Assembly (NCBI GenBank): GCA_021324395.1
Contig: JAJPJG010000043.1
Span: 62,001-126,000 of the forward strand
Direction of reading: 5' to 3'
Origin: Spartobacteria bacterium
GTDB lineage: Bacteria; Verrucomicrobiota; Verrucomicrobiia; Chthoniobacterales; Chthoniobacteraceae
DNA: 64,000 nt
A program made the translations under genes and the position numbers. The notes beneath the pieces were generated by a model. The model had not been told where the DNA came from and made no database searches. It saw nothing but the letters and a program-made list of their open reading frames with translations. Below, one piece after another: positions 16,626-25,074 of the stretch (the first letter of the stretch is position 1; each line of letters opens with the position of its first letter).

Positions 16626-19600
16626 TTACGGAGCCGTGATGTTGCGTGCGAATTCCGAGGTGTTCGCCGTCGGGTCAGTGGCAGTGGCGGTGATGATCCT
16701 TCCCGAGGGCACCGCCGGACTGATTTGCACGGAGAAGGAGACATTTCCGGTCGCATCCGTGGTCACGCTGGAGAATCCCATGTAAGTCGAGGCTCCTCCA
16801 CAGCCGGATGGATCGGCCAGCGTATCGGAAAAAAATTCCAACCGGTAAGTTATCGATGGCTTACTATTGAGTGAGCCCGACACGGTCGTCGTCGTGCCGC
16901 TGGTGAGCGCTGAAGTCAGCACCGGATAGTTTTGCAGATTGTTAGGTCCATTGTCTCCATCGCCCGTGTCGTTTGCAGTCACGCCAAAGCTGTCTTGTGT
17001 TCCGCCAACGAGGTCGATGCCGATTCCATTGTTTAGCCTGATGCCATTTGCGCGCAGCGGATTCGAAGTTGTGGTCGCGTCAAAGACCTGAATACCGCTT
17101 CCATTGCGCGAAACAAGATTACCGACGCTGGCTTGTGATCCGCCGATAGTATTGGCTTTGGCTCCGCCAAATAAGATGACGCCGGCGTAAGCATTGCCGC
17201 AGGCTGCCCCTCCTGCATCGAGTCCTAGGATGTTACCTTGCACCAGATTGCTGCCGGTGTCTGTCCCGCTGATTGCGACTCCATAGCTGTTGTTGCCGGA
17301 AATGATATTGCCGACTCCCGCGCCACCAATGATGTTAACGCTTGCGGCATCGTAAATTTCCACTCCTGAATAGGTGTTTGGTATGGCAGCGGAACCGGCG
17401 GCGTTCAGTCCGATATAGTTCGAAAAAACTTTGTTGGACTTGGTATTGCTTCCGCTGATGGTGATACCTTGATTCCCATTCCCGGAGATCACATTCCTGC
17501 TGCTGGCTGAGCCGCCAATCGTGTTGGAGCCAGCAGCGCCAAAGATGGTAACTCCGGCATAGGTATTCGAGATGGCGATTGTGCCTGCTGAGTTAAGACC
17601 GATATAGTTGCCCTTTACCGAGTTATTGTTGGTATTGCTTCCGGAGATGCCGATACCTTGATTTCCGTTACCGGAGATCACATTGCGTGCGCCGCCACTT
17701 CCGCCGATTGTATTCGATTGCGCGCCGCCAAAGATAAAGACTCCGGCGTAGGCGTTCGGGATCGCCGCGGTTCCCGCTGGATTTACGCCAATGTAATTAC
17801 CAGTAACGATGTTCGAGTTGGTTCCCGGATCAGAGATCGATATGCCATTCGCGTGATTGCCAGAGATGGTATTTGCAAGAGAGGCCGTGGAACCTCCAAT
17901 CGCATTCGCCTGTGCGCCGTTGAAGATACCTACACCTTCATCGCCATTGCCGCGCGCCAGGGTTCCGGCTGCATTGAGTCCTATCAAGCTGCTTTCGATG
18001 ACATTCTTGTTTGTGCCAAGATCCAGGATGAGCACACCTTGTGTGGCGTTTCCGGAAATCACGTTTTGTCCACCTGTGGCAGAGTTGCCAATCTTGTTTG
18101 ATTGTGCACCATTACTGATCAATACGCCCGCTCTTCCGTTCGATAAAACAGTGTCGCCATCCGCCGCAAGGCCAATGTAATTACCCAATACCGAGTTGCC
18201 ATTCGTTGAAGGATCGTGCAGGTAGACACCGTAGTAGGTATTGCCACTTATGATGTTTCGTTGAGTGGAAAGAGTTCCTCCGATGAAGTTGCCGCTCGCC
18301 GCCAAGTCAACTTCAATACCGGAAATACCATTGGGAATTGCCGCATTGCCGAGCTGGTTGACGCCGATGTAGCAGCCTTTGACTATATTGCCGGTCGCAG
18401 CGGTCCCGGTAAGCAGAACGCCGCTTTGATTGAAGCCATTAATCGCCAGATTTTGCACGATGCACTTCGAAGCGCGCAGGTTTATTCCATTGGCATACTC
18501 ATCCGGCGCCTTGGTGTTGGTGCCGGTAAGAACTATTTCAGGGCCGCTTGGATTTGTATTACCGGTAAATGCGGTCTGTGTAGCGCCATCGATGGTAGTA
18601 TTATCGCCCGGTGCCGGCAGTGCGGCGGTTGGCTGGATGTTGAAGACATTTAACTGGTAGCCCGAACTGGTTGTCGGGATATTAAAAATGATCTTCGTCG
18701 CGGAGCCGGACACAGTCGAAATATCAAACGCGCGGTAAATAGCGGTTCTAAGTGTTCCCGGTCCGCTATCCCTGGTGTTCGTAACCCTTAGGCTAGGCAA
18801 CACGGATGGCTGGCCGTAGAGTTCGCCGATGCCCGCACGATCGAGTGTGCTCAAGGTGCGATAAAATACCTGTCCCATAACATCGAGATAGGAGCTATAG
18901 GTTGGCGCGATAGGTTCGATGGTATCTTTTGTAGCTGGATCGACCGAAAACGCATTTTTTGAATAATGCATCACCGAATAGAAGTCGTAAGCTCCGTGGT
19001 TGATCGTGTCGGGCAGCTTTGTGAAATTCCCCTCGGCGCCGGCGGCAATATTGGCGGTAATGATGTCGACGTAACTGTCGCGATCAGATCGTTGATGCTC
19101 GTGCTGGAGACCTAGTGCATGACCTATTTCATGGCACAAGGTATAACGATTCCAGCTACTCGAACCGATGGTGATGAACTGCTGGCCGCCTTTCACTCCG
19201 ACATACGAATTCCCTCCGCCCATACCCGGACCTCCATCCTGCACGGTGATGTAGTCGGTCTGCGTGGTTCTCGCGATAAAGTGCAGATTTCCGAAAGCAG
19301 CCCATTCCTGCGCTGCATCAAGGAAAGCAATCCGATGCACGGAAGGAACATTGGAACTAAAATTGTAATAGACGTTGCCGCCAGGCCAGAGAGTAACACT
19401 GCTGCCGCTCACTGCGAACATCGGCGCCATATTCGAGGTCGAGGCCAGTTTGTTGCGATAGGTCTTCAACACAGCGGGCGAAAAGAACATGTCGCCCACC
19501 TGCACCTGGTCCTGCCCCGGCTGAACCGTCGCGAGAATACGGTCCAATTGTTCAATATCCCACTCGTTTGAGCCGTGTGCCCGGACCTCTAACAAAATGC

Positions 19601-19652
19601 TGCAAAGAAAAAGCAGTAATATCAATGAACGATGAAATTGTCGCGTCTTCAT
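16626..19652 (-). CDS. Astacin-like zinc metalloprotease with beta-helix repeats
   Basis: The 1008-residue secreted protein has a signal peptide (residues 1-25) and a metallopeptidase domain at about 75-290. The zinc-binding site is HEIGHALGLQHEHQ (H174, H178, H184, catalytic E175), and the Met-turn is SVMHYS (M228, Y230): the M12A/astacin pattern. From about residue 390 to 870 it has right-handed beta-helix repeats of the kind N-x-I-S-G-N and GNYIGLN/GVNxxG, about 23 residues each. A beta-sandwich-like region ends at residue 1008. It probably degrades or remodels extracellular protein while the helix binds a glycan, an inference from architecture. GAGGGGAAC precedes the ATG at 19652. No PEP-CTERM signal is seen. 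Confidence 0.85.
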   Translation of the reverse strand: MKTRQFHRSLILLLFLCSILLEVRAHGSNEWDIEQLDRILATVQPGQDQVQVGDMFFSPAVLKTYRNKLASTSNMAPMFAVSGSSVTLWPGGNVYYNFSSNVPSVHRIAFLDAAQEWAAFGNLHFIARTTQTDYITVQDGGPGMGGGNSYVGVKGGQQFITIGSSSWNRYTLCHEIGHALGLQHEHQRSDRDSYVDIITANIAAGAEGNFTKLPDTINHGAYDFYSVMHYSKNAFSVDPATKDTIEPIAPTYSSYLDVMGQVFYRTLSTLDRAGIGELYGQPSVLPSLRVTNTRDSGPGTLRTAIYRAFDISTVSGSATKIIFNIPTTSSGYQLNVFNIQPTAALPAPGDNTTIDGATQTAFTGNTNPSGPEIVLTGTNTKAPDEYANGINLRASKCIVQNLAINGFNQSGVLLTGTAATGNIVKGCYIGVNQLGNAAIPNGISGIEVDLAASGNFIGGTLSTQRNIISGNTYYGVYLHDPSTNGNSVLGNYIGLAADGDTVLSNGRAGVLISNGAQSNKIGNSATGGQNVISGNATQGVLILDLGTNKNVIESSLIGLNAAGTLARGNGDEGVGIFNGAQANAIGGSTASLANTISGNHANGISISDPGTNSNIVTGNYIGVNPAGTAAIPNAYAGVFIFGGAQSNTIGGSGGARNVISGNGNQGIGISGSNTNNNSVKGNYIGLNSAGTIAISNTYAGVTIFGAAGSNTIGGSASSRNVISGNGNQGITISGSNTKSNKVFSNYIGLNAAGSAAIPNTYSGVEIYDAASVNIIGGAGVGNIISGNNSYGVAISGTDTGSNLVQGNILGLDAGGAACGNAYAGVILFGGAKANTIGGSQASVGNLVSRNGSGIQVFDATTTSNPLRANGIRLNNGIGIDLVGGTQDSFGVTANDTGDGDNGPNNLQNYPVLTSALTSGTTTTVSGSLNSKPSITYRLEFFSDTLADPSGCGGASTYMGFSSVTTDATGNVSFSVQISPAVPSGRIITATATDPTANTSEFARNITAP

Positions 19653-19722
19653 GGGTTCCCCTCGGCGGATTCTAACCTTCCGTCGCAGCATTTCAACTGC
19701 GGAAATCCCAACCCGGCCCGAC

Positions 19723-19944
19723 CTAGCTGCGCTTGCCGAATGTCTTCATTTGCTCGGCGGCGGCTTTGAGTTGCTCGATTGTTTCGAGCGTTTTTTGCTG
19801 CTGGCCGATCAACGCTTTGTTGGAGGCTTGAATCGTCTGCAACTGGCCTAAAATCGATGTCGGCGCGGCGAGGGGGGCTTGTGAGTTCGCGATGCCGGCG
19901 AGGAAAAAAAAGGCGGCGAAAAAAGTGAACGTGTATTTTTTCAT
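19723..19944 (-). CDS. Small secreted coiled-coil protein
   Basis: This 73-residue product has a signal peptide (MKKYTFTFFAAFFFLAGIAN) and a Gln/Leu/Ala-rich helical remainder with heptad-like spacing (ILGQLQTIQASNKALIGQQQ). No family is recognised. It lies 3 bp after a second small secreted coiled-coil gene of similar design on the same strand, so the pair probably form one transcript and may interact. Function unknown. Confidence 0.6.
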   Translation of the reverse strand: MKKYTFTFFAAFFFLAGIANSQAPLAAPTSILGQLQTIQASNKALIGQQQKTLETIEQLKAAAEQMKTFGKRS

Positions 19945-19947
19945 CGA

Positions 19948-20187
19948 TTATCTCCCGCGTGAAATGAAGAGCCGTGCGACGCGAATCTGCTCGGCGAGTT
20001 CGGCGAGTTGCGCGTCCACTTTCGTCTGATTGTCGGCGATGGTTTTTTGCTGTGCGAGAATGTCCTGCACGACGGCAGCGGAAGCTTTCGCGTCGGCATT
20101 GGCGTCTGCGCGCGAGCGATCCGGCGAAAAAAGAGCGAACGCGATCGCGCAGACGGCGAGCATGGTGAAGTAGCGGTTTAGTTTCAT
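19948..20187 (-). CDS. Small secreted coiled-coil protein
   Basis: Starting at the ATG at 20187, the 79-residue product has a signal peptide (MKLNRYFTMLAVCAIAFALF) and a helical body with repeated hydrophobic spacing (VVQDILAQQKTIADNQTKV). It resembles the next gene in size and design (the shared phrase is LAQQKTI or IGQQQKT), suggesting a paralogous pair. An upstream in-frame extension is rejected because the signal peptide marks the start. Function unknown. Confidence 0.6.
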   Translation of the reverse strand: MKLNRYFTMLAVCAIAFALFSPDRSRADANADAKASAAVVQDILAQQKTIADNQTKVDAQLAELAEQIRVARLFISRGR

Positions 20188-20261
20188 ACGGCAGGAAAGT
20201 AGCGGAAATCCGATTTGAACTCGATAAAGCAAATCGCGCGCCTGCAACGAAATTGAAAGGG

Positions 20262-20277
20262 TGGCCTGATACTTGCT
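20262..20277 (+). promoter_or_regulatory. Possible sigma-54 promoter upstream of rpoN
   Basis: TGGCCTGATACTTGCT has the GG and GC dinucleotides separated by exactly 10 bp that define -24/-12 promoters; five of seven positions match at -24 and the TTGC core is intact. It lies 34 bp before the rpoN ATG, suggesting autoregulation. Confidence 0.35.
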
Positions 20278-20310
20278 TGCCATATTTTCTCAGAAAGTTA
20301 ATCTTCCCCT

Positions 20311-21717
20311 ATGGCTCAAGGCATGCAGCAAAATTTAAGCGTCTCAATGCAGCAGGTGCTCGCACCTCAACTGCAGCAGAGCCTCCAGATTCTTCAGGCA
20401 CCGATGCTGGAGCTGCGCAATCTTGTGCAGCAGGAAATCCAGACGAATCCTTGTCTCGAGGAGGAGTCGACCGAGCCGACGATCGAAGATCGCCAGCGCG
20501 AGCAGGATGAATTCAAGGAGGAATTCGAGCGGCTCGCGAAGCTCGATGAGGAATGGCGCGATTACATGGCGCAGAACAGTTCGTATTCGGCGAAGTCGCA
20601 GGAGGAGGAAGAGCGCCGGCAGTTTTTCTTCGATTCCATCGTGTCGCACGAAACGCTCCAGCAGCATCTGCTCGAGCAGGTGCACAGCGGCGATCTCCAA
20701 GGCGGGGAGAGAAAAATCGCCGAGTTGATCATTGGCAACATCGACGACCTCGGCTTTCTGCAAAGCCCGCCGGAGGAAATCGCGCAAAACTCAGGCATCG
20801 ACCTGGCGGACATCGAGCGTGTGCTGAATGTTATTCAGACGTTTCATCCGGTCGGCGTCGGTGCGCGCGATTTACGCGATTGTTTGCTGATCCAGCTTCG
20901 CCGTCTCGGAAAGGAAAACAGCCTCGAGTATCGCATCGTCGACAAGCATCTTGAGGATCTCGGCAAGCGCCGTTTCCCGGAAATCGCACGCCGGCTCGGC
21001 ACGACGGTCGACCAGGTGCAGCGTTGCGCGAACTTCATCGCGACGCTCGATCCGAAACCCGGCCAAATTTTTACGCCCGATCCGAACAACTACGTGTTGC
21101 CGGATGTTAACGTCGAGAGAATTGGCGAGAACGATTACCAAATCACGCTCAACGGCGACCAGATTCCGCATTTGCGCATCAGCAATACCTACAAGGACCT
21201 GATGGCTCAGGATGGCAACAAGGATGACGTCAAGGATTACATCCGCGACAAAATCCGCAGCGGAAAATTCCTGATCAAATCGATCCACCAGCGCCAGCAA
21301 ACGATCTCGAATATCGCGCACGAAATCGTCTCGCGGCAAAAGGAGTTCATGGAAAAAGGGTCATCGGCGCTCAAGCCGATGACGATGGTGCAAATCGCCG
21401 AGGTGGTCGGGGTGCACGAGACCACCGTGAGTCGCGCGATTTCCGGCAAATACATGGCCACGCCACAAGGTGTTTTCGAGATGAAGTATTTCTTCACGCC
21501 CGGCTATCAAACCGCCGAGGGCACCTCGATGAGCAACACGAGTGTGAAAGAAGCCATCGCCGATCTCGTGAAAAACGAAGACGGAAAAAATCCGCTCAGC
21601 GACAAGGAAATCGTGGAGATTTTGAGCAAGCGCGGCATCCCGATCGCGCGCCGCACCGTTGCAAAATATCGCACCGAGCTTGGCATTTTGCCGAGCAACA
21701 TGCGCAAGCGCTATTGA
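20311..21717 (+). CDS. rpoN: RNA polymerase sigma-54 factor
   Basis: This 468-residue sigma factor directs polymerase to -24/-12 promoters. Region I is the Gln-rich N-terminus (SVSMQQVLAPQLQQSLQIL), followed by an acidic region II with many Glu and Asp. The core-binding and HTH regions contain VHETTVSRAISGKY, and the C-terminal RpoN box is ARRTVAKYRTELGI. Length is normal. It works only with AAA+ activators such as the NtrC-type protein at 7116-8498. A possible sigma-54 promoter precedes it, and the ATG follows a TATTTTCTCAGAAAG element. Confidence 0.96.
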   Translation: MAQGMQQNLSVSMQQVLAPQLQQSLQILQAPMLELRNLVQQEIQTNPCLEEESTEPTIEDRQREQDEFKEEFERLAKLDEEWRDYMAQNSSYSAKSQEEEERRQFFFDSIVSHETLQQHLLEQVHSGDLQGGERKIAELIIGNIDDLGFLQSPPEEIAQNSGIDLADIERVLNVIQTFHPVGVGARDLRDCLLIQLRRLGKENSLEYRIVDKHLEDLGKRRFPEIARRLGTTVDQVQRCANFIATLDPKPGQIFTPDPNNYVLPDVNVERIGENDYQITLNGDQIPHLRISNTYKDLMAQDGNKDDVKDYIRDKIRSGKFLIKSIHQRQQTISNIAHEIVSRQKEFMEKGSSALKPMTMVQIAEVVGVHETTVSRAISGKYMATPQGVFEMKYFFTPGYQTAEGTSMSNTSVKEAIADLVKNEDGKNPLSDKEIVEILSKRGIPIARRTVAKYRTELGILPSNMRKRY

Positions 21718-21754
21718 CTTTGCCCCGCGAGCGAGCCGACATTCGCCGGCTCCA

Positions 21755-22795
21755 ATGTCCGCCATTACCGACGCTCAAATCCGTGAGCGACTCTCGTCCG
21801 TAAAATATCCGGGCTTCAGCCGCGACATCGTTTCATTTGGGATCATAAAGGACGTGCGCATCGACGGCACAGACATCGCCGTGCAGATGGCGCTTGCGAC
21901 GAATGACCCCAAGATTCCGCAGGCGATCAAAGAGCAGAGCGAAGCGGCGTTGCGGTCGCTGCCGGGCATTGGCTCGGTGCGCGTGCTGATCGATATCCAG
22001 GCACCGGCGCAAGCTGCGGGCGTGGGTGCGACGGCTATTCCGGGTGTTAAACACGTGGTCGCCATTGCGAGCGGCAAAGGCGGCGTCGGTAAATCGACCG
22101 TCGCGGCGAATCTCGCAGTCGCTTTGCAGCAAACGAAGGCGCGTGTCGGGTTGTGCGATTGCGACATGTATGGCCCGAGTATTTCGCTGATGTTCGGCTC
22201 GAACGAGCGGCCGATGGCCAACGACGAAAACCTGATCATCCCGATCGAGCGTTACGGATTAAAGCTGATGTCGATGGGCTTTTTACTCGAAGATAGTTCG
22301 CCCGCAATCCTTCGCGGACCGATGGTCACGCGTTATACACAGCAGTTTTTGCGTCAGGTCGAATGGGGTGAACTCGATTTTCTCGTGCTCGATCTGCCGC
22401 CCGGCACGGGCGACATTCAGCTAACGATTGTTCAAACCGTCGCATTGGCCGGCGCGGTCATCGTCACAACGCCGCAGGAAGTCGCGCTGATCGATGCTCG
22501 CAAGGCTGCGTCGATGTTCGAGCGCGTCAATGTCCCGGTGCTCGGGCTCATCGAGAACATGAGTTACTTTGTATCTCCGAAAGACAACTTCCGCTACGAT
22601 ATCTTCGGCAGCGGCGGTGGTGAACGCGAAGCCAAACGCCTCGGCGTGCCGCTTTTAGGCCAAATCCCGATCGACATTGCCACGCGCGAAGCGGGCGATA
22701 ACGGCAAGCCGATCATGGCTGCCGCGCTTGACAATCCCGCCAGCGCTGCGTTCTTACATGTCGCCCATCATCTCCGGAATACGCTTCCGGTTTAG
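21755..22795 (+). CDS. mrp: Mrp/ApbC-family P-loop ATPase, iron-sulfur carrier
   Basis: The 346-residue protein has an N-terminal DUF59 (MIP18-like) domain (about 1-90) and an ATPase domain with deviant Walker A GKGGVGKST (about 109-117). Family members transfer Fe-S clusters to target proteins. The usual CxxC that holds the bridging cluster, normally just after ENMS, is missing: the sequence there is ENMSYFVSPKDNFRYDIFG. An upstream in-frame extension is rejected because the DUF59 domain begins at the ATG at 21755. The gene follows rpoN by 37 bp on the same strand. Confidence 0.88.
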   Translation: MSAITDAQIRERLSSVKYPGFSRDIVSFGIIKDVRIDGTDIAVQMALATNDPKIPQAIKEQSEAALRSLPGIGSVRVLIDIQAPAQAAGVGATAIPGVKHVVAIASGKGGVGKSTVAANLAVALQQTKARVGLCDCDMYGPSISLMFGSNERPMANDENLIIPIERYGLKLMSMGFLLEDSSPAILRGPMVTRYTQQFLRQVEWGELDFLVLDLPPGTGDIQLTIVQTVALAGAVIVTTPQEVALIDARKAASMFERVNVPVLGLIENMSYFVSPKDNFRYDIFGSGGGEREAKRLGVPLLGQIPIDIATREAGDNGKPIMAAALDNPASAAFLHVAHHLRNTLPV

Positions 22796-22923
22796 CCTCC
22801 CCAAAAGTCAGAACCATGAATTTAAACCAACGCTTCGCCGTCTCATCCTCGATGCGTTACCGTCCACACCGTATGAGCAAAGGTATTGACGCACGCTATT
22901 TTCTTAGGAAAGGTGAACTGCCC

Positions 22924-23142
22924 ATGGAGACCCCGAACTCAGAAGAAAACTCGGATCTCGTAAAAAACTCTGTCCTCTACAAGGAGTTCCTCGCCGAGCG
23001 TGAGGAGATTTTGAAACACAAATGGCTCGAGAGCGAAAAAGCCGGTCACGACATCGGCTTTGAAAAAGCGCTGCTCGACTGGATCGTTAAATACCGCTCC
23101 TCGTGGCGCGAGAAACGACAAAAGCAGCCGAAGCCGGACTGA
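22924..23142 (+). CDS. Small conserved-looking soluble protein
   Basis: This 72-residue product, taken from the ATG with upstream AAAGGTG, is acidic at the N-terminus and then contains a dense motif LYKEFLAEREEILKHKWLES followed by GHDIGFEKALLDWI and a basic Lys/Arg tail. The tryptophan-rich middle suggests a folded helical domain. I do not recognise a named function. It lies between mrp and the pyrimidine operon and has a TATTTTCTTAGGAAAG element 12 bp before its start, which is shared with two other upstream regions. Confidence 0.55.
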   Translation: METPNSEENSDLVKNSVLYKEFLAEREEILKHKWLESEKAGHDIGFEKALLDWIVKYRSSWREKRQKQPKPD

Positions 23143-23163
23143 TCCCGCTTGGTGCTCCTTTAA

Positions 23164-23183
23164 CGCGATCCTGCGAGGTCGCG
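23164..23183 (+). promoter_or_regulatory. PyrR-binding hairpin next to the pyrR ribosome binding site
   Basis: GATCCTGCGAGGTC matches the PyrR binding-loop consensus ARUCCNGNGAGGYU at 12 of 14 positions. The two mismatches are the first and last bases, which change A-U to a paired G-C. The hexaloop CTGCGA fits CNGNGA exactly. The stem extends with CGC and GCG, ending 3 bases before the GGAAA that precedes the ATG. Binding of PyrR would block translation. Confidence 0.6.
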
Positions 23184-23190
23184 AAGGAAA

Positions 23191-23745
23191 ATGCCCTACC
23201 CGCCCTCACCCACCGCAAACCTCATCCTCGACGCCGCCGCGATTGATCGCGCACTGCGGCGCATCGCGCACGAAATCATCGAGCGCAATCCCGACCTCGA
23301 CAAAATCGTCCTCGCAGGCATCCCGTCGCGCGGCGTGCAAGTCGCCCAGAAGCTCGCGGCCAACATCGAGCAGATCGAGAAAAAGCCGGTCGAGCTCGGC
23401 GTCATCGACGTCTCGATGCATCGCGACGATCTGCGGCTTCGCAACAAACTCTCGCCGATCGAAGTCTCGCAACTCCCGCACGACCTCGCCGGCCGCACGA
23501 TCATCCTTGTCGATGACGTCCTCTTTTCCGGCCGCACCACGCGCGCCGCGATGGACGCGATCGCATCATTCGGACGACCCGCGCGCATCCAACTCGCAGC
23601 GCTGATCGACCGCGGCCATCGCGAACTCCCGATCCGCGCCGATTACGTCGGCAAAAATTTACCCACCTCGATCAACCAGCGCGTTTACGTCCGCTTCGAA
23701 AAAGTGGACGGCGTGCCCGACTCCGTCTGGATGGAAAAAGAATGA
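23191..23745 (+). CDS. pyrR: Bifunctional pyr regulator / uracil phosphoribosyltransferase
   Basis: The 184-residue protein contains the PRPP-binding loop [17 protein letters not shown] (about residues 102-118) and the PyrR signature of basic residues near the N-terminus. PyrR binds pyr mRNA when UMP is high and lowers pyrimidine gene expression; it also makes UMP from uracil and PRPP. It heads the pyr operon, overlaps pyrB by 4 bp (ATGA), and has a matching RNA hairpin before its own start codon. Confidence 0.95.
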   Translation: MPYPPSPTANLILDAAAIDRALRRIAHEIIERNPDLDKIVLAGIPSRGVQVAQKLAANIEQIEKKPVELGVIDVSMHRDDLRLRNKLSPIEVSQLPHDLAGRTIILVDDVLFSGRTTRAAMDAIASFGRPARIQLAALIDRGHRELPIRADYVGKNLPTSINQRVYVRFEKVDGVPDSVWMEKE

Positions 23746-24677
23746 GCGCTTGGACCCGCAAAGATTTACTCGGAATTCAGGAACTAAGTGCCGAAGAGAT
23801 CACCACGATCCTCGACGCGGCGGCGGCGTTTAAGCAGGTTGGCGCGCGCGAAATCAAAAAAGTCCCATCGCTGCGCGGCAAGACGCTCGTCAACTTCTTC
23901 GTCGAGCCGAGCACGCGCACGCGCACCTCGTTCGAGCTCGCGGCGTTCCGGCTCAGCGCCGACGTGGTGAACATCTCCGCCACGACCTCGAGCCTTACCA
24001 AAGGGGAGACGCTCAAGGACACCGCGAAAAATCTCGAGGCGCTTCACGCCGACATCATCGTGCTCCGCCACAGCTCCGCCGGCGCTGCAAAATTCCTCGC
24101 CGAGCGGCTCGATGCCAGTATCATCAATGCTGGCGACGGCGCGCACGAGCATCCGACGCAGGCATTGCTCGACACGTTCACGATTCGCGAAAAGAAAGGC
24201 CGCATCGCCGGCCTCCACGTCGCGATCATCGGCGACATTCTTTTCAGCCGCGTCGCCCGCTCGAATATCCACGCGCTGCTCAAGCTCGGCGCGCGCGTCA
24301 CCCTCGTCGGCCCGAGCACGCTCGTCCCGCGCGTGTTTGAGCAAATGGGTGTGCAGGTCACGCATCGCATCGACGAAATCCTGGCCGACGTCGACGTGGT
24401 GAATCTCCTGCGCATCCAGCACGAGCGCCAGCGCAAGGAATACTTCCCGAGCCTCGGCGAATACACCTCGCTCTTCGGCCTCACCAAAGAACGTGCCGCC
24501 AGGCTCAAACCCGACGCGCTCATCATGCACCCCGGCCCGATCAATCGCGGCGTGGAGATCGACAGCGAAATCGCCGACAGCGCCCGCTCGGTCATCCTCG
24601 ACCAGGTCACCAACGGCCTCGCCGTCCGCATGGCGGTGCTTTACCTCTGCGCCGGAGCGCAACCCGCCCATGTCTAG
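23742..24677 (+). CDS. pyrB: Aspartate carbamoyltransferase catalytic chain
   Basis: This 311-residue enzyme makes N-carbamoyl-L-aspartate from carbamoyl phosphate and aspartate. The carbamoyl-phosphate loop is STRTRTSFE (about residues 54-62), and [11 protein letters not shown] and HPGPINRG are the later active-site segments. Length fits a free catalytic subunit without PyrI or a fused dihydroorotase. It is translationally coupled to pyrR, and pyrC follows after a tandem repeat and a small secreted-protein gene, giving two consecutive pathway steps. Confidence 0.96.
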   Translation: MSAWTRKDLLGIQELSAEEITTILDAAAAFKQVGAREIKKVPSLRGKTLVNFFVEPSTRTRTSFELAAFRLSADVVNISATTSSLTKGETLKDTAKNLEALHADIIVLRHSSAGAAKFLAERLDASIINAGDGAHEHPTQALLDTFTIREKKGRIAGLHVAIIGDILFSRVARSNIHALLKLGARVTLVGPSTLVPRVFEQMGVQVTHRIDEILADVDVVNLLRIQHERQRKEYFPSLGEYTSLFGLTKERAARLKPDALIMHPGPINRGVEIDSEIADSARSVILDQVTNGLAVRMAVLYLCAGAQPAHV

Positions 24678-24730
24678 CCCACACCCGGAAATCCAGACGC
24701 GTCCGGGCGGTTTTCATCGGCCACAGGCCG

Positions 24731-25072
24731 TTTTTCGGATCGGTAAAAGTGCATCGCGGCAGCCACATGATCATTTTCCGGACAGGCAAAACCGCGCTGC
24801 GGCAGCCACATGGCGTTTTTTAGACAGGCAAAACCCTTCCGTTGCTGCCGCATCACACTTTTCGGCATCTACCAAAGTGCCTTGCAGCCGCCGCATGACA
24901 CTTTTCGGCATCACCAAAAGTGCATTGCGGCGACCGCATGATCCTTTTCGATACATCGAAAACCGCGCTGCGTCTGCCACATGTCGCTTTTTAGACAGCC
25001 AAAACCATCCTGCAGCCGCCGCATCACGGTTTTCGGCATCTGAAAAGTGGAGATTTCTCTGTTGGCGGCGGT
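24731..25072. repeat. Tandem repeat, eight units of 42-43 bp, each with a hairpin
   Basis: Units begin near 24731, 24774, 24816, 24859, 24902, 24945, 24988 and 25030. Each starts with a TTTTCGG or TTTTTAGAC phrase, then a short arm complementary to it (CACTTTTCGG with CCAAAAGTG; perfect in TTTTCGATACATCGAAAA), then GCNGCNGCCGCATGA-like sequence. Units are 60-80% alike by eye. It fills the gap between pyrB and the lprI-like gene and has no credible reading frame of its own. Outside the repeat the gap (24678-24730) shows nothing notable. Confidence 0.8.
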
Positions 25073-25074
25073 TT

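Noticed and set aside
24731-25072. Possible CRISPR array
   Set aside because: Units are contiguous and diverged over their whole length with no unique spacers, and no cas gene is nearby.
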